From the NCBI GenBank assembly GCA_026119935.1, contig JALRMH010000036.1, positions 124,001 through 188,000 of the forward strand: a stretch of DNA of 64,000 nt. The letters run 5' to 3'. The DNA comes from Endothia cerciana. Lineage: Eukaryota; Ascomycota; Sordariomycetes; Diaporthales; Cryphonectriaceae. Position 1 is the first letter of the stretch. Every line of letters begins with the position of its first letter. A program made the translations under genes and the position numbers. Of the stretch, positions 22,600 through 34,185 are shown one piece after another. The notes under the pieces were generated by a model, which did not search any database, was not told the DNA's origin, and saw only the letters and a list, made by a program, of their open reading frames with translations.

Positions 22600-24492
22600 A
22601 TGAGTGATGAGCCGCGTGGGTGCTTGGATATCATAAAGTGGTGGCTATTCGCTCCTTGCTCCGACGAAGCGAGTCCCCGAACCAAGGACCACGGCTCTAG
22701 GGTCCGTGGAAGCTATCGCACAGACGACGGCCTCCCCAGAGGGAGAGCAGTCGACCTGTCAGATCCGGAGAAGGGATACTATAACATCTACTACGACCAG
22801 CCGAGGCCGACATCACCACCCCGAGCCGAACCTTCCAGGCCGGAGTCAAAGGGGAAACTACAGAAGCAGAATAGGAGGGCCGCCACAGCGGAGAAACAGA
22901 CTGATATGGGTTGGATTGACTGGAACTTCCTCTCTGGAAAGAGAAAGCGGAGGGTGGCGCGCCGGCCGCGGATATCGACACCTTCCAACTTTCAGCACAT
23001 CGGCTCGGGAGCCATCAATTTCAAGCCTTCGGTACCGGAGGGGCCTCGAACCGCGCCGGTGTTCCGGCCTCTACAGCTCAGCATCTATGGTCCGGGCAAC
23101 AGAATCTCACCTCTCCTGCCATTCTTCGCAGGCCGCGAGCAGTCTGTGTCACCACCTCCGCCAGCCCGGAGCCGGAGCCGGAGTCGGAGTCGGAGTCGGA
23201 GTCGGAGTCGGGACATGTTTGATGATGATAGCACCACGTTAGCACATTCGAGAAACACTTCGACCCTGTCATTCCACATTCCACGACGACCAGTGGGAGA
23301 TGGCGGTTCATTGATGACTGAGAGCATTGAGGAAGAGAGCCCCCCGAGGATACCTCCACGTGCTAAGACACGACCGCGAGCATACACGTCACCAAGCGTG
23401 GAGGCGATCGTTGAGCGGATTGCAAGTGCGATCATCGAGAAGGACATACTGGATGCAGAGATCGAGTCGATCAAGTCGCGGCACAGCCTATGTCTGAGCA
23501 GGCCGTCGACTTCATACGACCCTGGTAAGTTGCCGCCCGTCCAGCTCACGACTCATCGGACAGCAGATGCTGATCTTGCCTCAGATGAACCAATCCCGCC
23601 ATTCCCCGTGGTACCGCCATCTGCGCCCTCCTTCGCCGAGCGTGTCAGCATCGAACGCCCGCGTACCGCACCCTCGACACAGACCGCCTTTAAACCACCG
23701 CCATTACCACCTCTGCCTGTCCCCCAGTCGTTTCCGGGGCGCACCTCCAGCTTGAAAGTCCCGAGGTGGCAGGCTGCCCCGGCCACACCAGACACACCAT
23801 CAGCCGTACGCCGCTCGGCGTTCAACTCACACCCGCCGGACACCAGTCCAAAGATCATCGATAACTCCATCGGCATCGACGTACCCCTCGCACCTCCCTT
23901 ACCACTGATTCTGCGCCCGCCGCTGCGCAAGAAGAAATCTTTCAGCAGGGTGTCCGACTGGCTCTTCCCCGCCGGGGTGGAGGAGACGAGCCCCCGCCTG
24001 CCCACGCCTTTGCCGTTCCGCCACTCGCGCAGATTCTCACGCGACTCTATCACCAACGCACCACGGGCGCTGACAGACAAGGAGGGCTTCTACCAGACCC
24101 TCCCGCCATCTGCAATCTTCTCAGGCAGGAGGAGCAGTTTTGACTCGGCGTCGGACGTGTCCCGACCGTTCTCGGGTTCTATCTACAGCACGGACGACGA
24201 CCACCCCGGTGCCGGCACAATGACTGTCGCGACGAGCACCCACTGGTCGCCGGGCAGCACACCGCCCGAGGCATCGAGGCGGATGCAGTCGCAGTTTGAG
24301 AAGGCATATGCCCGGGAGTCGCGCAAGAGCCTCAACCTGGCCATGTCGGGGCGCCACGGGACATTCGGGAGCGTGGACAGTGACGCGAGTCCTTTCGAGG
24401 ATAAGAATGAGACGAGGGTGCAGGTTAGGCAGTACGTCGTGAGGAGTCCTGTGCAGGGGCCTAGGCCGACGAGTGTAGGTGTTGCATTCTGA
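22600..24492 (+). CDS. Disordered Pro/Ser-rich protein with RS repeat, unknown function
   Basis: A single open frame of 630 aa begins with an ATG in good context (AGCATCATGAGT). The protein is almost entirely low-complexity: Pro, Ser and Arg rich, with no membrane segment or recognised fold. A run of alternating Arg-Ser at about residues 188-205 resembles splicing-factor RS domains but is much shorter. Basic clusters (KRKRRVARRPR near 115-125, and LRKKKSFSRVSDWLFPAG near 444-461) could serve nuclear targeting or phosphorylation. A perfect GTAAGT donor at 23525 and a CAG acceptor at 23584 define a possible 60-bp in-frame intron, so a 610-aa form is also possible. I recognise no family. Confidence 0.7.
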   Translation: MSDEPRGCLDIIKWWLFAPCSDEASPRTKDHGSRVRGSYRTDDGLPRGRAVDLSDPEKGYYNIYYDQPRPTSPPRAEPSRPESKGKLQKQNRRAATAEKQTDMGWIDWNFLSGKRKRRVARRPRISTPSNFQHIGSGAINFKPSVPEGPRTAPVFRPLQLSIYGPGNRISPLLPFFAGREQSVSPPPPARSRSRSRSRSRSRSRDMFDDDSTTLAHSRNTSTLSFHIPRRPVGDGGSLMTESIEEESPPRIPPRAKTRPRAYTSPSVEAIVERIASAIIEKDILDAEIESIKSRHSLCLSRPSTSYDPGKLPPVQLTTHRTADADLASDEPIPPFPVVPPSAPSFAERVSIERPRTAPSTQTAFKPPPLPPLPVPQSFPGRTSSLKVPRWQAAPATPDTPSAVRRSAFNSHPPDTSPKIIDNSIGIDVPLAPPLPLILRPPLRKKKSFSRVSDWLFPAGVEETSPRLPTPLPFRHSRRFSRDSITNAPRALTDKEGFYQTLPPSAIFSGRRSSFDSASDVSRPFSGSIYSTDDDHPGAGTMTVATSTHWSPGSTPPEASRRMQSQFEKAYARESRKSLNLAMSGRHGTFGSVDSDASPFEDKNETRVQVRQYVVRSPVQGPRPTSVGVAF

Positions 24493-25512
24493 AAAAGTCC
24501 AACAGCGGAGGGGAGATCTTTGGTTGTGGAATTGTAGAATACGTTGGCGGAAGGGGTTTGGCATTGGTTACATGGGCTAATGGCAAGGAAAATGGACAGG
24601 AGGGCACTTAGTAACGTGCAAGCATAGTATGGCAGGTGGTTGTCTGCGAGGTATGCTTTCCTGGCTCGAGCTCGTAGCTCCTGTTCGAGCTGCACCGCCG
24701 TCTTGCTTTTTGCATGGCTGGGTCAGCGTCGTCGTCGCCGCCGCCGACGGCCGTTGCTTGCGTTTGCAGCAAGTTGTTGACTTGAGATACCAGGATACCA
24801 ATCGCATAGCCCCTTTTTATATATTTATTTATCTTGTCAGATTCTTATCTGATGATATGTCCCCCTCCTTGGTCTGGTTCGGCAATGGCCGCGGGACACA
24901 CGTGCGGCTATTCAAAAGATATGCTAGACCCTTGACCAGACGATCGTCCCCGAATTGGGGATGAAGACTATATGCACGAGGTCGGACAACATTTTAGCTT
25001 CGTAGTCACGAGGGCCATGCTCTCTTTACAGAACACGGTGTACGTCGCAAGTGAAACGCAGCAAGTGGATTTTTCGCGCTGGCCAACTCATGGCATCCCT
25101 CCCAAATCTCCGTGCTGAACCTTGCCAGCTTGTTTCGTTTCCGCCCCGCGAAATTTCCCAGCCAAGATAAATCCACTCCACGCTTCTGAAGGCACGTGGG
25201 CGGAAGCATTCGCCGGTCTCGCATCTCATCCCACGCCATCACGACCGCACCGTCCTTTGCCAGATAGCGTCTCCGCAATCCGCTATTGACGGGGCCCTAT
25301 CCTGGGTAGCCACAACACGTGTGCAATGCCGCGGCCCTCATCTCCGTTGACGAGCGCACCGGCACTGTAACCCGGCCAGGCCGCTGGCAGCCGTTGCCGC
25401 AACCCGATACGAACGCTCGGTCACGATTGCCAGGGACCGCTCGGTCACGATTGCCAGGGACCGCTCGGTGGGTGCAAGGGTGCTTGCCCCCCGCGCCCAT
25501 AGAATCAGAACT
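24493..25512. other. Intergenic region with tandem duplication
   Basis: About 1 kb lies between two plus-strand genes. It has a TATA-rich stretch near 24810-24835 (TATATATTTATTTATC) and a 24-bp tandem duplication at 25414-25461. No gene was recognised. The final part should hold the promoter of the phytase-like gene. Confidence 0.5.
25414..25468. repeat. 24-bp perfect tandem duplication
   Basis: A 24-bp unit beginning CGCTCGGTCACGATTGCC occurs at 25414-25437 and 25438-25461. The first seven bases recur at 25462-25468. The copies are identical, so the duplication is recent or maintained. It lies 45-100 bp upstream of the phytase-like gene's ATG, in its likely promoter or leader. Confidence 0.9.
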
Positions 25513-27142
25513 ATGGTCTGGTGGGACGGCCTGGCGGACACCCTAATGAGGGCGCGCGGGAAATACAAATACAGCCCGCTCCCCAGCCGGAATCACATAG
25601 CGGAGGCCCAAGAGACACTCACCTTCTGGACGCGGAATCACCACAAGGTGCTGAAGTTCACGATGGCCGTCATGGGTGCGATGGTTCTGTGGTATCTTGC
25701 CGCTGCCACCGTGTAAGTGGCCGACCCGTCCCATCCGTCCATGTTGTCGCTCGACCCGACGGTATGCACCCTGTGCTAACATGTCTCACAGCCGCGTGGT
25801 GACAGCCGTGTCCAACACGTCCTGCGACTCCGTGGACGCGGGCTACACCTGCTCTCCGCAAGTGTCACACTACTGGGGCCAGTACTCGCCCTACTTCTCC
25901 GCCCCGCAGACCAGCGCAGTCCCCAATACCCTGCCTGACGGCTGCACGATCACCTTCGCCCAGATCCTCTCACGTCACGGCGCCCGCGACCCCACGGCCA
26001 GCAAGACGGCGCTCTACAACGCCACCATCCAGCGGATCCAGAGCAGCGTCACCACCTACGGCCGGGGGTATGAGTTCATCGGGGGTTACGAGTACACCCT
26101 CGGCGCGGACCAGCTCACGACCTTCGGGCAGCAGGAGCTCGTCAACTCGGGCCTCAGTTTCTACTCGCGCTACGAGGCGCTCGCGCGCAGCAGCAGCCCC
26201 TTCGTCCGCTCGTCGGGGGAGGACCGCGTCGTGGAGTCGGCGGTGAACTGGACGCAAGGGTTCCACGCCGCGCGCCTCGCAGACGACGGGGCCGTGGGGG
26301 ACGATGCGTACCCCTACAACATCGTGGTGATCAGCGAGGATACCGGGAGCAACAACACGCTGGACCACGGGCTGTGCACGGCTTTCGAGGACGGGCCGGA
26401 CTCGGACATCTCTACAAATGCACAGACGATCTGGACGGACATCTTCACGAGGAACATCACGGCGCGGCTCAACGCGAACCTGCCGGGGGCGAACCTGAGT
26501 GCCGCGGAGACGATCTATGTGATGGACCTGTGCCCGTTCAACACGGTCGCGAATGTTGACGGGCGGATCTCGGAGTTCTGCGGGCTGTTCACGCAGGACG
26601 AGTGGAGGAGCTATGATTATCTCCAGAGCCTGGGGAAGTTCTACGGGTACGGCACGGGCAACCCCCTCGGCCCCACACAGGGCGTGGGGTTCACGAATGA
26701 GTTGATCGCGCGCCTCACAGGAAGGCCGGTGGTGGACCACACGAGCACGAACCACACGCTTGACGACAACCCGGCGACGTTCCCGCTCAACAGGACGTTG
26801 TATGCGGACTTCAGCCATGATAGTGACATGACGGGGATTTTCTTCGCGATGGGGCTCTATAACGACACGGCGCTGCTCCGGAACACCACCAGGGAGAGCA
26901 CCAAGCAGCTAGACTGGTACTCAGCAGCCTGGACGGTGCCGTTCGCGGCGAGGATGTATGTGGAGAAGATGGTCTGCGCCGACAGCGGGGGAGAAGAGCT
27001 TGTAAGGGTGCTGGTCAACGATAGGGTCAGGCCACTTGAGAACTGTGGTGCGGATGCTCTGGGCCGGTGTACGCTGAGCAGGTTCGTCGACAGCCTGGGC
27101 TTCGCGAGGGAGGGGGGCGACTGGAGTTCTTGCTTCTCATAG
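25513..27142 (+). CDS. Histidine acid phosphatase / phytase-like, with N-terminal membrane anchor
   Basis: Two exons (25513-25712, 25792-27142) give 516 aa; the 79-bp intron has a CTAAC branch point. The catalytic motif is LSRHGARDPT (Arg128, His129), and the C-terminal catalytic pair is in FSHDSDM (His409, Asp410). CDSVDAGYTCSPQVSHYWGQ and DLCPFNTVA are typical of fungal phytases. The family releases phosphate from phytate or other phosphomonoesters through a phosphohistidine intermediate. Instead of a standard cleaved signal peptide, about 49 charged residues precede one hydrophobic segment (about 50-70), suggesting a type II signal anchor with the enzyme outside. Many Asn-x-Thr/Ser sites fit a glycosylated ectodomain. 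The start could be misjudged: a Met just before the hydrophobic segment would leave a conventional signal peptide. Confidence 0.88.
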
Positions 27143-28025
27143 ATGCCATAAACCTTGGTCGCTGAGAGGCGCAATATACCCACCCACTCAGCTGTCCGCA
27201 CCTGACGTGCTCGTGGCCGTGATGAACTTCGTGCGAAGACCTTATTAGTCTGTTGGGAAAAGTTCGGCTGTCCTTCGGTATGAAGGTCGGCCGGTGCTGC
27301 TTTGCGTCCTGGCCACCGCCACATGGAGCTGGTTTCCTTAGAGGCTGAGACCTGGCATCGTCGCCGGGGATAGCGCTGCAACGTGATGTTCTAGACACAA
27401 TAATAGCGGTCGGGATTGAGAGCATTTTCCCTTTCCTTTTCCGGGCCCGAGAGGTAGAAAGGGAGGGGGGGGGGGGTGCGTTGATGCTCGCCCTCACAGG
27501 GGGTGAGGAGTGGCCAGTGTTATGTTACAATATGATGTAGGGGGCCCAGCTGGAGCTTGCGATGAGGTGAGGCTGCCAGTGGGGGCTAGAGCCTGCATGG
27601 TCTGCTTTGCAGTGATTAACGAGGTTCCCATCCCCGCCCCCCGCCCCCCACAGCCACAAGCAAAGCAGCAACCGTCGGCTCGGTCCCATCCATCACCCAA
27701 CGTCAAGAAGTGCAACCATTTTCGTGCCAGGCCGGAGCTGGACTAGTAGCTGAATAGGCTCACGACTTTGCAAAGAGGAGGTCCACCAGCAACTACGAGC
27801 AACAAACCACCAGCTTAATGCCAGCCTTGTGTTCCACGAGCTTACATCCAGATCAATCAGTCAGCACATAGCCGACCCGCGACGACATCATCACCATCGT
27901 ACGGCCTGACCATCACTATTGCCCTCCGCTCTACCTCGGGCTCCCTCGGCTGCCGGAGCTTCCATCCTCCTCGACGACAGACAAGTGGCACTCCCGCCCT
28001 CACCCATCCCCACACAAGAACCAAG
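27143..28025. other. Intergenic region
   Basis: About 880 bp includes a G-rich tract with a run of about 11 G (near 27466-27476) and a pyrimidine/C-rich stretch before the next gene. No gene, RNA or repeat family was recognised. It should hold the 3' end of the phytase-like gene and the promoter of the following membrane protein. Confidence 0.5.
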
Positions 28026-28848
28026 ATGGTCGGCACGGCCGGTGCGATCATCATCACCATTCTCGTGCTCGCCGCCGTCGCCGCCATAGGCTGGGTCGGC
28101 TACAGCAGGTGGCGCGCGCAGAAGCTGGGCGTACGTCCATCTAACCCTCCCCCCCTCTCGCCTGCCCTGTCTGCCTTGCTCTCCCGACCGTATGACGAAG
28201 TCTGCTGACCCTGTGCAACAACAACAACAACAACAGCTCCCGCCGCCCTCCTTCACCTCATTCGTCCCCTTCCTCAAACGCGACCGCTCCGCCAGCTCGT
28301 ATGCCGGCCCCAGCCCGCGGTCGGGCGGCATACAAGGCTGGTTCGGGGACCAGCTGCACAAGTTCAAGAACCGCAACAACCGCACCGCCGCGGGCGCGTA
28401 CGAAGGCGCCCCGTCCGCCGGTGCCGGGCGCCGCGGGTTCGGCGCGCTCGACCCGGACGAGGCCTGGGACGCGCGCGTCGGCAACGAGGCGGACAGCTAC
28501 GGGCCCGGCGGGTACTACGAGGAGCAGGAGCTGGGCCTGCACGACCGCGGGCCGTACGGACGGGACAGTACGGCTTACGAGGGCGGCCACGGTGCCGGCG
28601 CCGGCGGGTCAAGCACGGACGGCTACGCGATGAACCTTGCTGCGACGCCCAGGGCCGACCGGGGCTTCGATCCCGAGAGGGGACGCGGCGTGGCGGGACG
28701 TAACCCCTTTGATGATGACGCGGCAGAGCCGAGCAATATCAGCCTGAGGGGTGTGAGCCCGAGGCCCATGGAGGGCGAGCACGGGCACGGCTCGAAGCAG
28801 CCGGATAGTCCGACCGGGAGGAGGAGCATCTTCACGGAGGGGGTGTGA
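28026..28848 (+). CDS. Single-pass membrane protein with disordered tail, unknown function
   Basis: Two exons (28026-28130, 28237-28848) give 238 aa. The first exon encodes a short N-terminus and one membrane segment (residues 6-26, TAGAIIITILVLAAVAAIGWV) followed by a basic stop-transfer stretch. The rest is Gly/Asp/Arg-rich and probably disordered, with FTSFVPFLKRDRSASSY and the segment GGIQGWFGDQLHKFKNRNNR. Similar proteins occur in sordariomycetes, sometimes loosely labelled acid phosphatase-like, but I see no phosphatase motif. The intron (106 bp) ends in a CAA repeat, so the acceptor is uncertain by a few codons. The downstream position next to the phytase-like gene may be coincidental. 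Confidence 0.7.
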
Positions 28849-29704
28849 GGTGGACGCCGATGCACCGCTAGCGGCCACGCGAGGATGTCAAGAATGTAGT
28901 TACCTTCATTCGACAGCACAAGGGCGAGATTGGCTTTTATCCGGAACGCACTGTATCGATACAAAAGCTGGTCTGCTTTCGGTTCGACGATTTTTCTGAC
29001 CGGCACACAGAACTTGTACCGATTTAATATGGATATGGGGGCCCACTGGATGTGGGATCAGGGGTTGGAGAAACGGAGTTAAGAGTTTGGTCTTATGTTT
29101 GGTGTTTAATTTCCGCGCAGACAGGCATATGTCTCTCGAAAAATCATGAGTGCTCGTGTTCATCATCTGGAGCCACGTCGTTGCTGTTGTCCTGCGAAAG
29201 CCTCGGTCAAAAAGCCTTGTGAGTTCACAGCCTGTGATAACGTTTCTCCCTTGGGGATTCGAGGCCAGGGTAACCTATACCAGGATTCATGCACGTATCC
29301 CTGACATGTATCCGAGTAGTATTCGCTTCAGTAGAGCCTATCCCTGGTAAGTTATTGACTGGGGCTTTGATACGACTTCCTAGGGTTCTTTTGCCTAGAG
29401 GTCTTTGTTTCCGGGCTTTGGCTCGCCACTGATACAGTACTTGCCTTGTGCATTTCTTTCCGTTTCCGGTGGAAATACTCCTGGTCATTGATCAGAGAAA
29501 GCTTGCACAGATATTGCCGAGAAAAGCGCCTCAGGTCTATGTATATCCTATTTGTAGACGTTACGATGTTATGGGAGCCCCTTGAGCGCGGCTTCGAATC
29601 CAAAAAGCTCAGAGTGGTGACAGACCTCGAAGACAGCAAGGAAGAAAGAAAAGAAAAGCCCAGCCGCGATCATTTTCGTTGAACGGTGCTCTCACAGTGA
29701 CAAA
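28849..29704. other. Intergenic region
   Basis: About 860 bp has no gene I can support. Short frames are present on both strands without domains. It separates the membrane-protein gene from the start of the large unknown gene. Confidence 0.5.
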
Positions 29705-32700
29705 ATGTCAACACCAAACGAGCCCGCCCAACACCAGCCGGCACAGCCAGGTTCGGCTCCAGCTTCCAATTCTAATCCTCCAGCTGGCCCCGAGCCAGAT
29801 TTCGATCCCGACTCTGATGCTCCGGACTATCGGGCGGCCGGTTATGCCCCACCTGATGGTGACCTGATGACTAGGGACGACCCGTTCTTACACCTAGCCA
29901 GACTCCTCGCCGAAGGGGGAAACAATCTCGTTGAATCGATGGCTGCCGCGGGCTGACGGATCCCGCAATTACGTGCCATTCTGGACGGATCCAGCGTGGG
30001 ATGCAGACAGGCCCGTGGAGATCATGGCAGACGGGAGGAGACAGCGGCAAGTTGTTCGGCGACGCTTTCACCACTGCGAGACCTGCTCTCCTGCCGACGG
30101 ACGAGGAACGTTTTCCAACGACATATGCCTTGTACAGTGACCATGTCTCCGAGCCGCAGGTTGTGCATTTAAATTGACATGATTTCTTTATTTTTTTTTA
30201 TTTTTTTTTTCAGACGGTTTGGTATACATCCGGACGCCCCCCCAACGACTCAGTGGGATAACTCACAGATGACTCCGACTCACGACACCCAGTCGCGCTG
30301 GCCACCGTATTCTTCCGGCTTGCAGAGGCCTCCAGACCGCAAAATAGACCGCGAGGAAGCGTATCAGAGGTCTGTCCTCAGAGGGTATACTACTGCAGAG
30401 GTAGGCCACCTGTCCCACAGCGCCCGTGAAACACCATGGGACATACGGCCTCAGTGTGGAGTGCCTCGCCGAGACAGTGCCAACCCGGCCTCAGATAGAG
30501 GCTGCAGGCGCGTATTCACCAAGACTACCGCTCAGCCCGCCAGACTTGCGAGCAGGTAACCCTGTCGGAGATATAGACCCGTAAGTCATTACTTCACTCC
30601 CATGTGGCCTTGTGCTCTCAGTCATCCTCACACTAGCTCCAGGACGCTGACCAATGTCAACAAGCATGTTCGCTCGGGATCGTTGGTCCCAGGCTTTGTG
30701 GGATGAAGAGGGTCCATCGAGCTTTCCGGCACAAAACACCTAGACTCTCAGGTCATGGTGGAACATCGAAGGTTCGCAGGGGCAGTACTCGATGGTGCGT
30801 GGATTATCCGATAGCACTTGACGGGTCCAACCTGTCACCTGGTCAGCTCTAATCTTGCAGCAGTTAGGCGGACGACCGCGTCTGGGCAGCAGTGAGGCCA
30901 ACCTTGCAGATGGTGACGCGCGTTCTGAATTCTGGACACCCTTACTGGCAGGCGATTACGTCGATATACCATCTTCGTCCAGTGCCTCTCAACAGAGATC
31001 CGCGACCTACCCCGAAGAGAAACAACTACGTGTCAGTCTGGCTGGAGCAGGATGACAGCCAGATGGTACGGAAAGCTCCTAAATCACCTGTTCCCTGTAT
31101 ATGCACGTTCGCTACCACGGGGCACCGTTTTGTTGTCGTCGACCGACAGGCTTCGGACCGCCTGAGTATTCTGATTATTGAGCTCTCACCGCACAGAGGC
31201 TGACCGACGTTCCTGATCAGTACCCAGCTGCGTTACAGCTGAAGCAGTCGGATTTCGATACGCGGGCTGCCATATCTAGCTTTCTACGAAGGAGTAAGCT
31301 CTCATGTGCCACGAGACCCTCCAGGGCTGTCCTCTGCTGACGACACCCGCTTGTAAGAGATGAGACTTGCAATCTCATCGAGGCATGAATTTCAGGAGGT
31401 AGCCTGTACGGCACATGATTGGGCCAGCCGTTATTGCAACATCGCGATTCTCCTCCAGGCAGGCACTAACTTCTAAATAAAAGCATGCCGTAAGACGTGA
31501 GTTCAGTCCGCCATGGGCACTGTCAAGCTTCGACGAACGCTCCCTCCGAGCTGAAGCCCATGGCCCTGTGGCCATGTGGCCTTGCGTCAGCGCATGGACC
31601 AGTTGAAAATGGCCCTAACACAACTCATGTTTTAGTTGCTCATACGTTCATTATCCGGAATCCTGACTTGCTGGATGCGTGTGGCTTCACCGTCAGCCCG
31701 CAGCAGAAGGCTTGTCTGAGGCAGCTCAGCAACGAGATGGGGGGCAGCGGCATGATCTCCGAATTTTTGTGAGTATGCGCCCACGCGGTCTTGTAGAGAT
31801 GCCCTCTTGGACTACCCAAGTTCAGTGGAAATGGCGATATTAAGCAACCTACATATCCGCTGTGCGAGTACTGATGAACCACAGTTTTCAAGACGAAGCA
31901 TATGGTGAAGAGGGGATCAATCTTGAGGGACAGGTAAATAGTTCACTTGTCATGATCGCTAACCTGGAGACGTCAGTTTTGCCTTCTTTTAAGCGCCAGA
32001 ATTGCGACCCCGACAAGCAGATCTCCACTGATATGAAAACCTTACTGACCTAAATGTGGGTGCAGATCTGGGGCGGCGAGGTCAAATCACTCAGCTTGAT
32101 CGGTATGCAGACTTGGTCATCAATCAGTGTATTTAGGCGTTGGCCGAGGCGACATCCCGAACCGTGGCTGTGGAACGAAGTGAACGACAGGTATTCTCAG
32201 GTGGATGATCCGTACGACAACTGGTTGATACGGGCCCCGATGCCTGTGTCTTGCACCTCGTGGCCCATCCCTCTCAACAAGATAACTAAGTTTTTCAGAC
32301 AAGGTATGGTCCCTTAGTTGCAAGGTCACGAGTCTCGAGCGACGTGATTTGAGGAATGCGAAGCGTAGGGCTTATGAGACACCCCTGGAGGATCGAAGAC
32401 TCGCCCAGCTCCCTCCCATACACATCCCAATCTCTTTCTCCTTGGACAATTACTGACTCCCGAGCGTCGGCCAGAATGGTGGCAAACCCAGCACAGGTTT
32501 GGCCATCAGGCCTTCAGAATGCTACCATATCAAACGAATGATGACAGCAGCATAATACCTACCTCCTGGGGAGTCTTGGGCGCCATTTGGCAGGGCATGG
32601 ACGATGCAGGCGCTCTCGGTGATGTGTTGGGGAAGTCACTCCAGAGCAGGCGGCTGGCTAGCTTTCTCAACGAGGGGTACCACATGATACTCTCGTTCAA

Positions 32701-34185
32701 ACTTGAGTAAGTTACTCCCTGGAGTGCAGATATGTATCCTGTGTTAGGAAAGATGGTACCAGTTGTCACCTATCCGCAGAGCAGCAGTATAGTCTTGCGG
32801 AGCTAGACCAGATCATTCGAGGATTAGGCTCACACAGCGATCAATGTCCTCTTTCTCTATCAATCGCAGCTTCACAATAATACTAACGAGATCAAAGGAT
32901 TACTGCGGACTTTCTTAAGGAACGCACGCTTCAGGCAGCTGAGGGAAAGATCCTCCGCAGAAGACTTCATTATGAGCGACTCACATGGCCACAGAAATAC
33001 AACCAAATGGGTGCGCTGATTAACATGGCGATGAGCCATAACCAGCTGGCCGGTACGCGTTTTGCTGAGGCACTGAGCAACAAAACCCAGTTCACTCTCG
33101 GCATGACCGATCCAACTGCAGAAGTGGTCCTTGACGAGATCACAAGGAATCTAAGGCAGGCCGTCGGGAGTATGCCTCAGGTCCTTCAAGTCATTGGTCG
33201 CGAAGTGCAGCACAGCCTCTACCTGATTACTTCATACCACCGTCAGAGGTTGGATGAGCGCCAACAAATCCATGCCCACTATATGAGCGATCTACGCACG
33301 GAGCTCCAAACCCTTCACACGTCCATGGGCCTCCTCCGACATAGTTGTCAATTTAATGCGGCTAGCAGCTCTCACGACCGGCAAGCCGGATCGGAAATCA
33401 GAGTGTGGAACAAATTACTCGTGACTTTGGGCAGCGCGAGCCAAGATGCATGGGATACTATCGTTGCGGCTCGCAACAGGATGAACCAAGCAGCGCTGGA
33501 TGTGCGTAGCCTGGCTGGGGGACTTGAAGCGGTCGGATTGAAGCTCGAGGAGATGATCGATATCCTGGGCTCCGACTACATAGAAGATGACCCTCGACCG
33601 GTTCTGGGCCGAAGAGACGCAGTGATGGCTCTCAGGAGACAGGCGGATCAAGTTGCGCAACGCGAGATGGCCGCCCGGGGCGAACTATCGCGGGTGAAGG
33701 ACTGGACTGTCCAGAGCCTTATACTCGGCTGGATGAATTGTATCGACGCCTACATGGAGAGGCGAGATGCCCGGCGGGGCGAACTTCTACCTCCAATAGA
33801 TCAGAGGGCAAGCGCAGTGGAAGAGTGCGTGCAGGCGGTTGCACGGAGTAAGGTCCAGAAGATGATATCTCAAGGGTTACTGACAGAGGCGGGCGCGCCA
33901 CATGCGCTGAGAGATGCTATCGCTCGCGTGAGGGCAGCTCTAAATGATGACCAGGACCTACAAACCCAACGGAGTCCACCTGCGAGACAGCAACAGCTTG
34001 CTCAAGCTAGTCCTGCCCAGCAGCAGCAGCAGCAGCAGCAAAGCCAAGGCCAAGGCCAAGGCCAAGGCCAAGGGTGGGGGCAGGGGCAAGGGCAAGGGCA
34101 GCGCACGGGGAGGCAAGGCAACGCAGGCAGAGGAAGGACTCAGACATTTAGAAGAGGCCGTGGGAGAGGGTGGGGGAGCGGATGA
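29705..34185 (+). CDS. Large intron-rich gene of unknown function with Gln/Gly and RGG-like tail
   Basis: A series of plus-strand coding blocks, joined by fungal-type splice signals, suggests one gene. The blocks I trust are: 29705-29929 (acidic, Pro-rich start), 29995-30131, 30214-30400, 30495-30580 and the exon starting at 30665. Further protein-like segments lie near 31200-31285, 31417-31475, 31640-31770, 32140-32305 and 32460-32705. The last exon, 32898-34185, is open for more than 425 codons. That exon encodes a long predicted helical region, then a Gln run (34018-34041), QG repeats and an Arg/Gly-rich end with RRGRGRGWGSG, suggesting nucleic-acid or condensate binding. Junctions near 30750-30870 and 32705-32897 do not resolve in one frame, so either my exon choice is wrong or the gene is damaged. 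I recognise no family. Confidence 0.5.
34018..34104 (+). repeat. CAG run and CCAAGG/GGCAAG hexamer repeats
   Basis: Eight Gln codons (mostly CAG) at 34018-34041 are followed by hexamer repeats of CCAAGG type and then GGGCAA type, encoding alternating Gln-Gly. The repeats are in frame with the last exon of the unknown gene and are likely to vary in length between strains. Confidence 0.85.

Noticed and set aside
24183..24695. 170-codon minus-strand frame
   Set aside because: It overlaps the 3' half of the RS-repeat gene, has no domain, and is better explained as a shadow frame.
25970..26818. 282-codon open frame on the minus strand
   Set aside because: It is antisense to the phytase-like gene and reflects the strong GC bias at third positions. 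Its translation is Arg/Val/Glu-rich with no domain.
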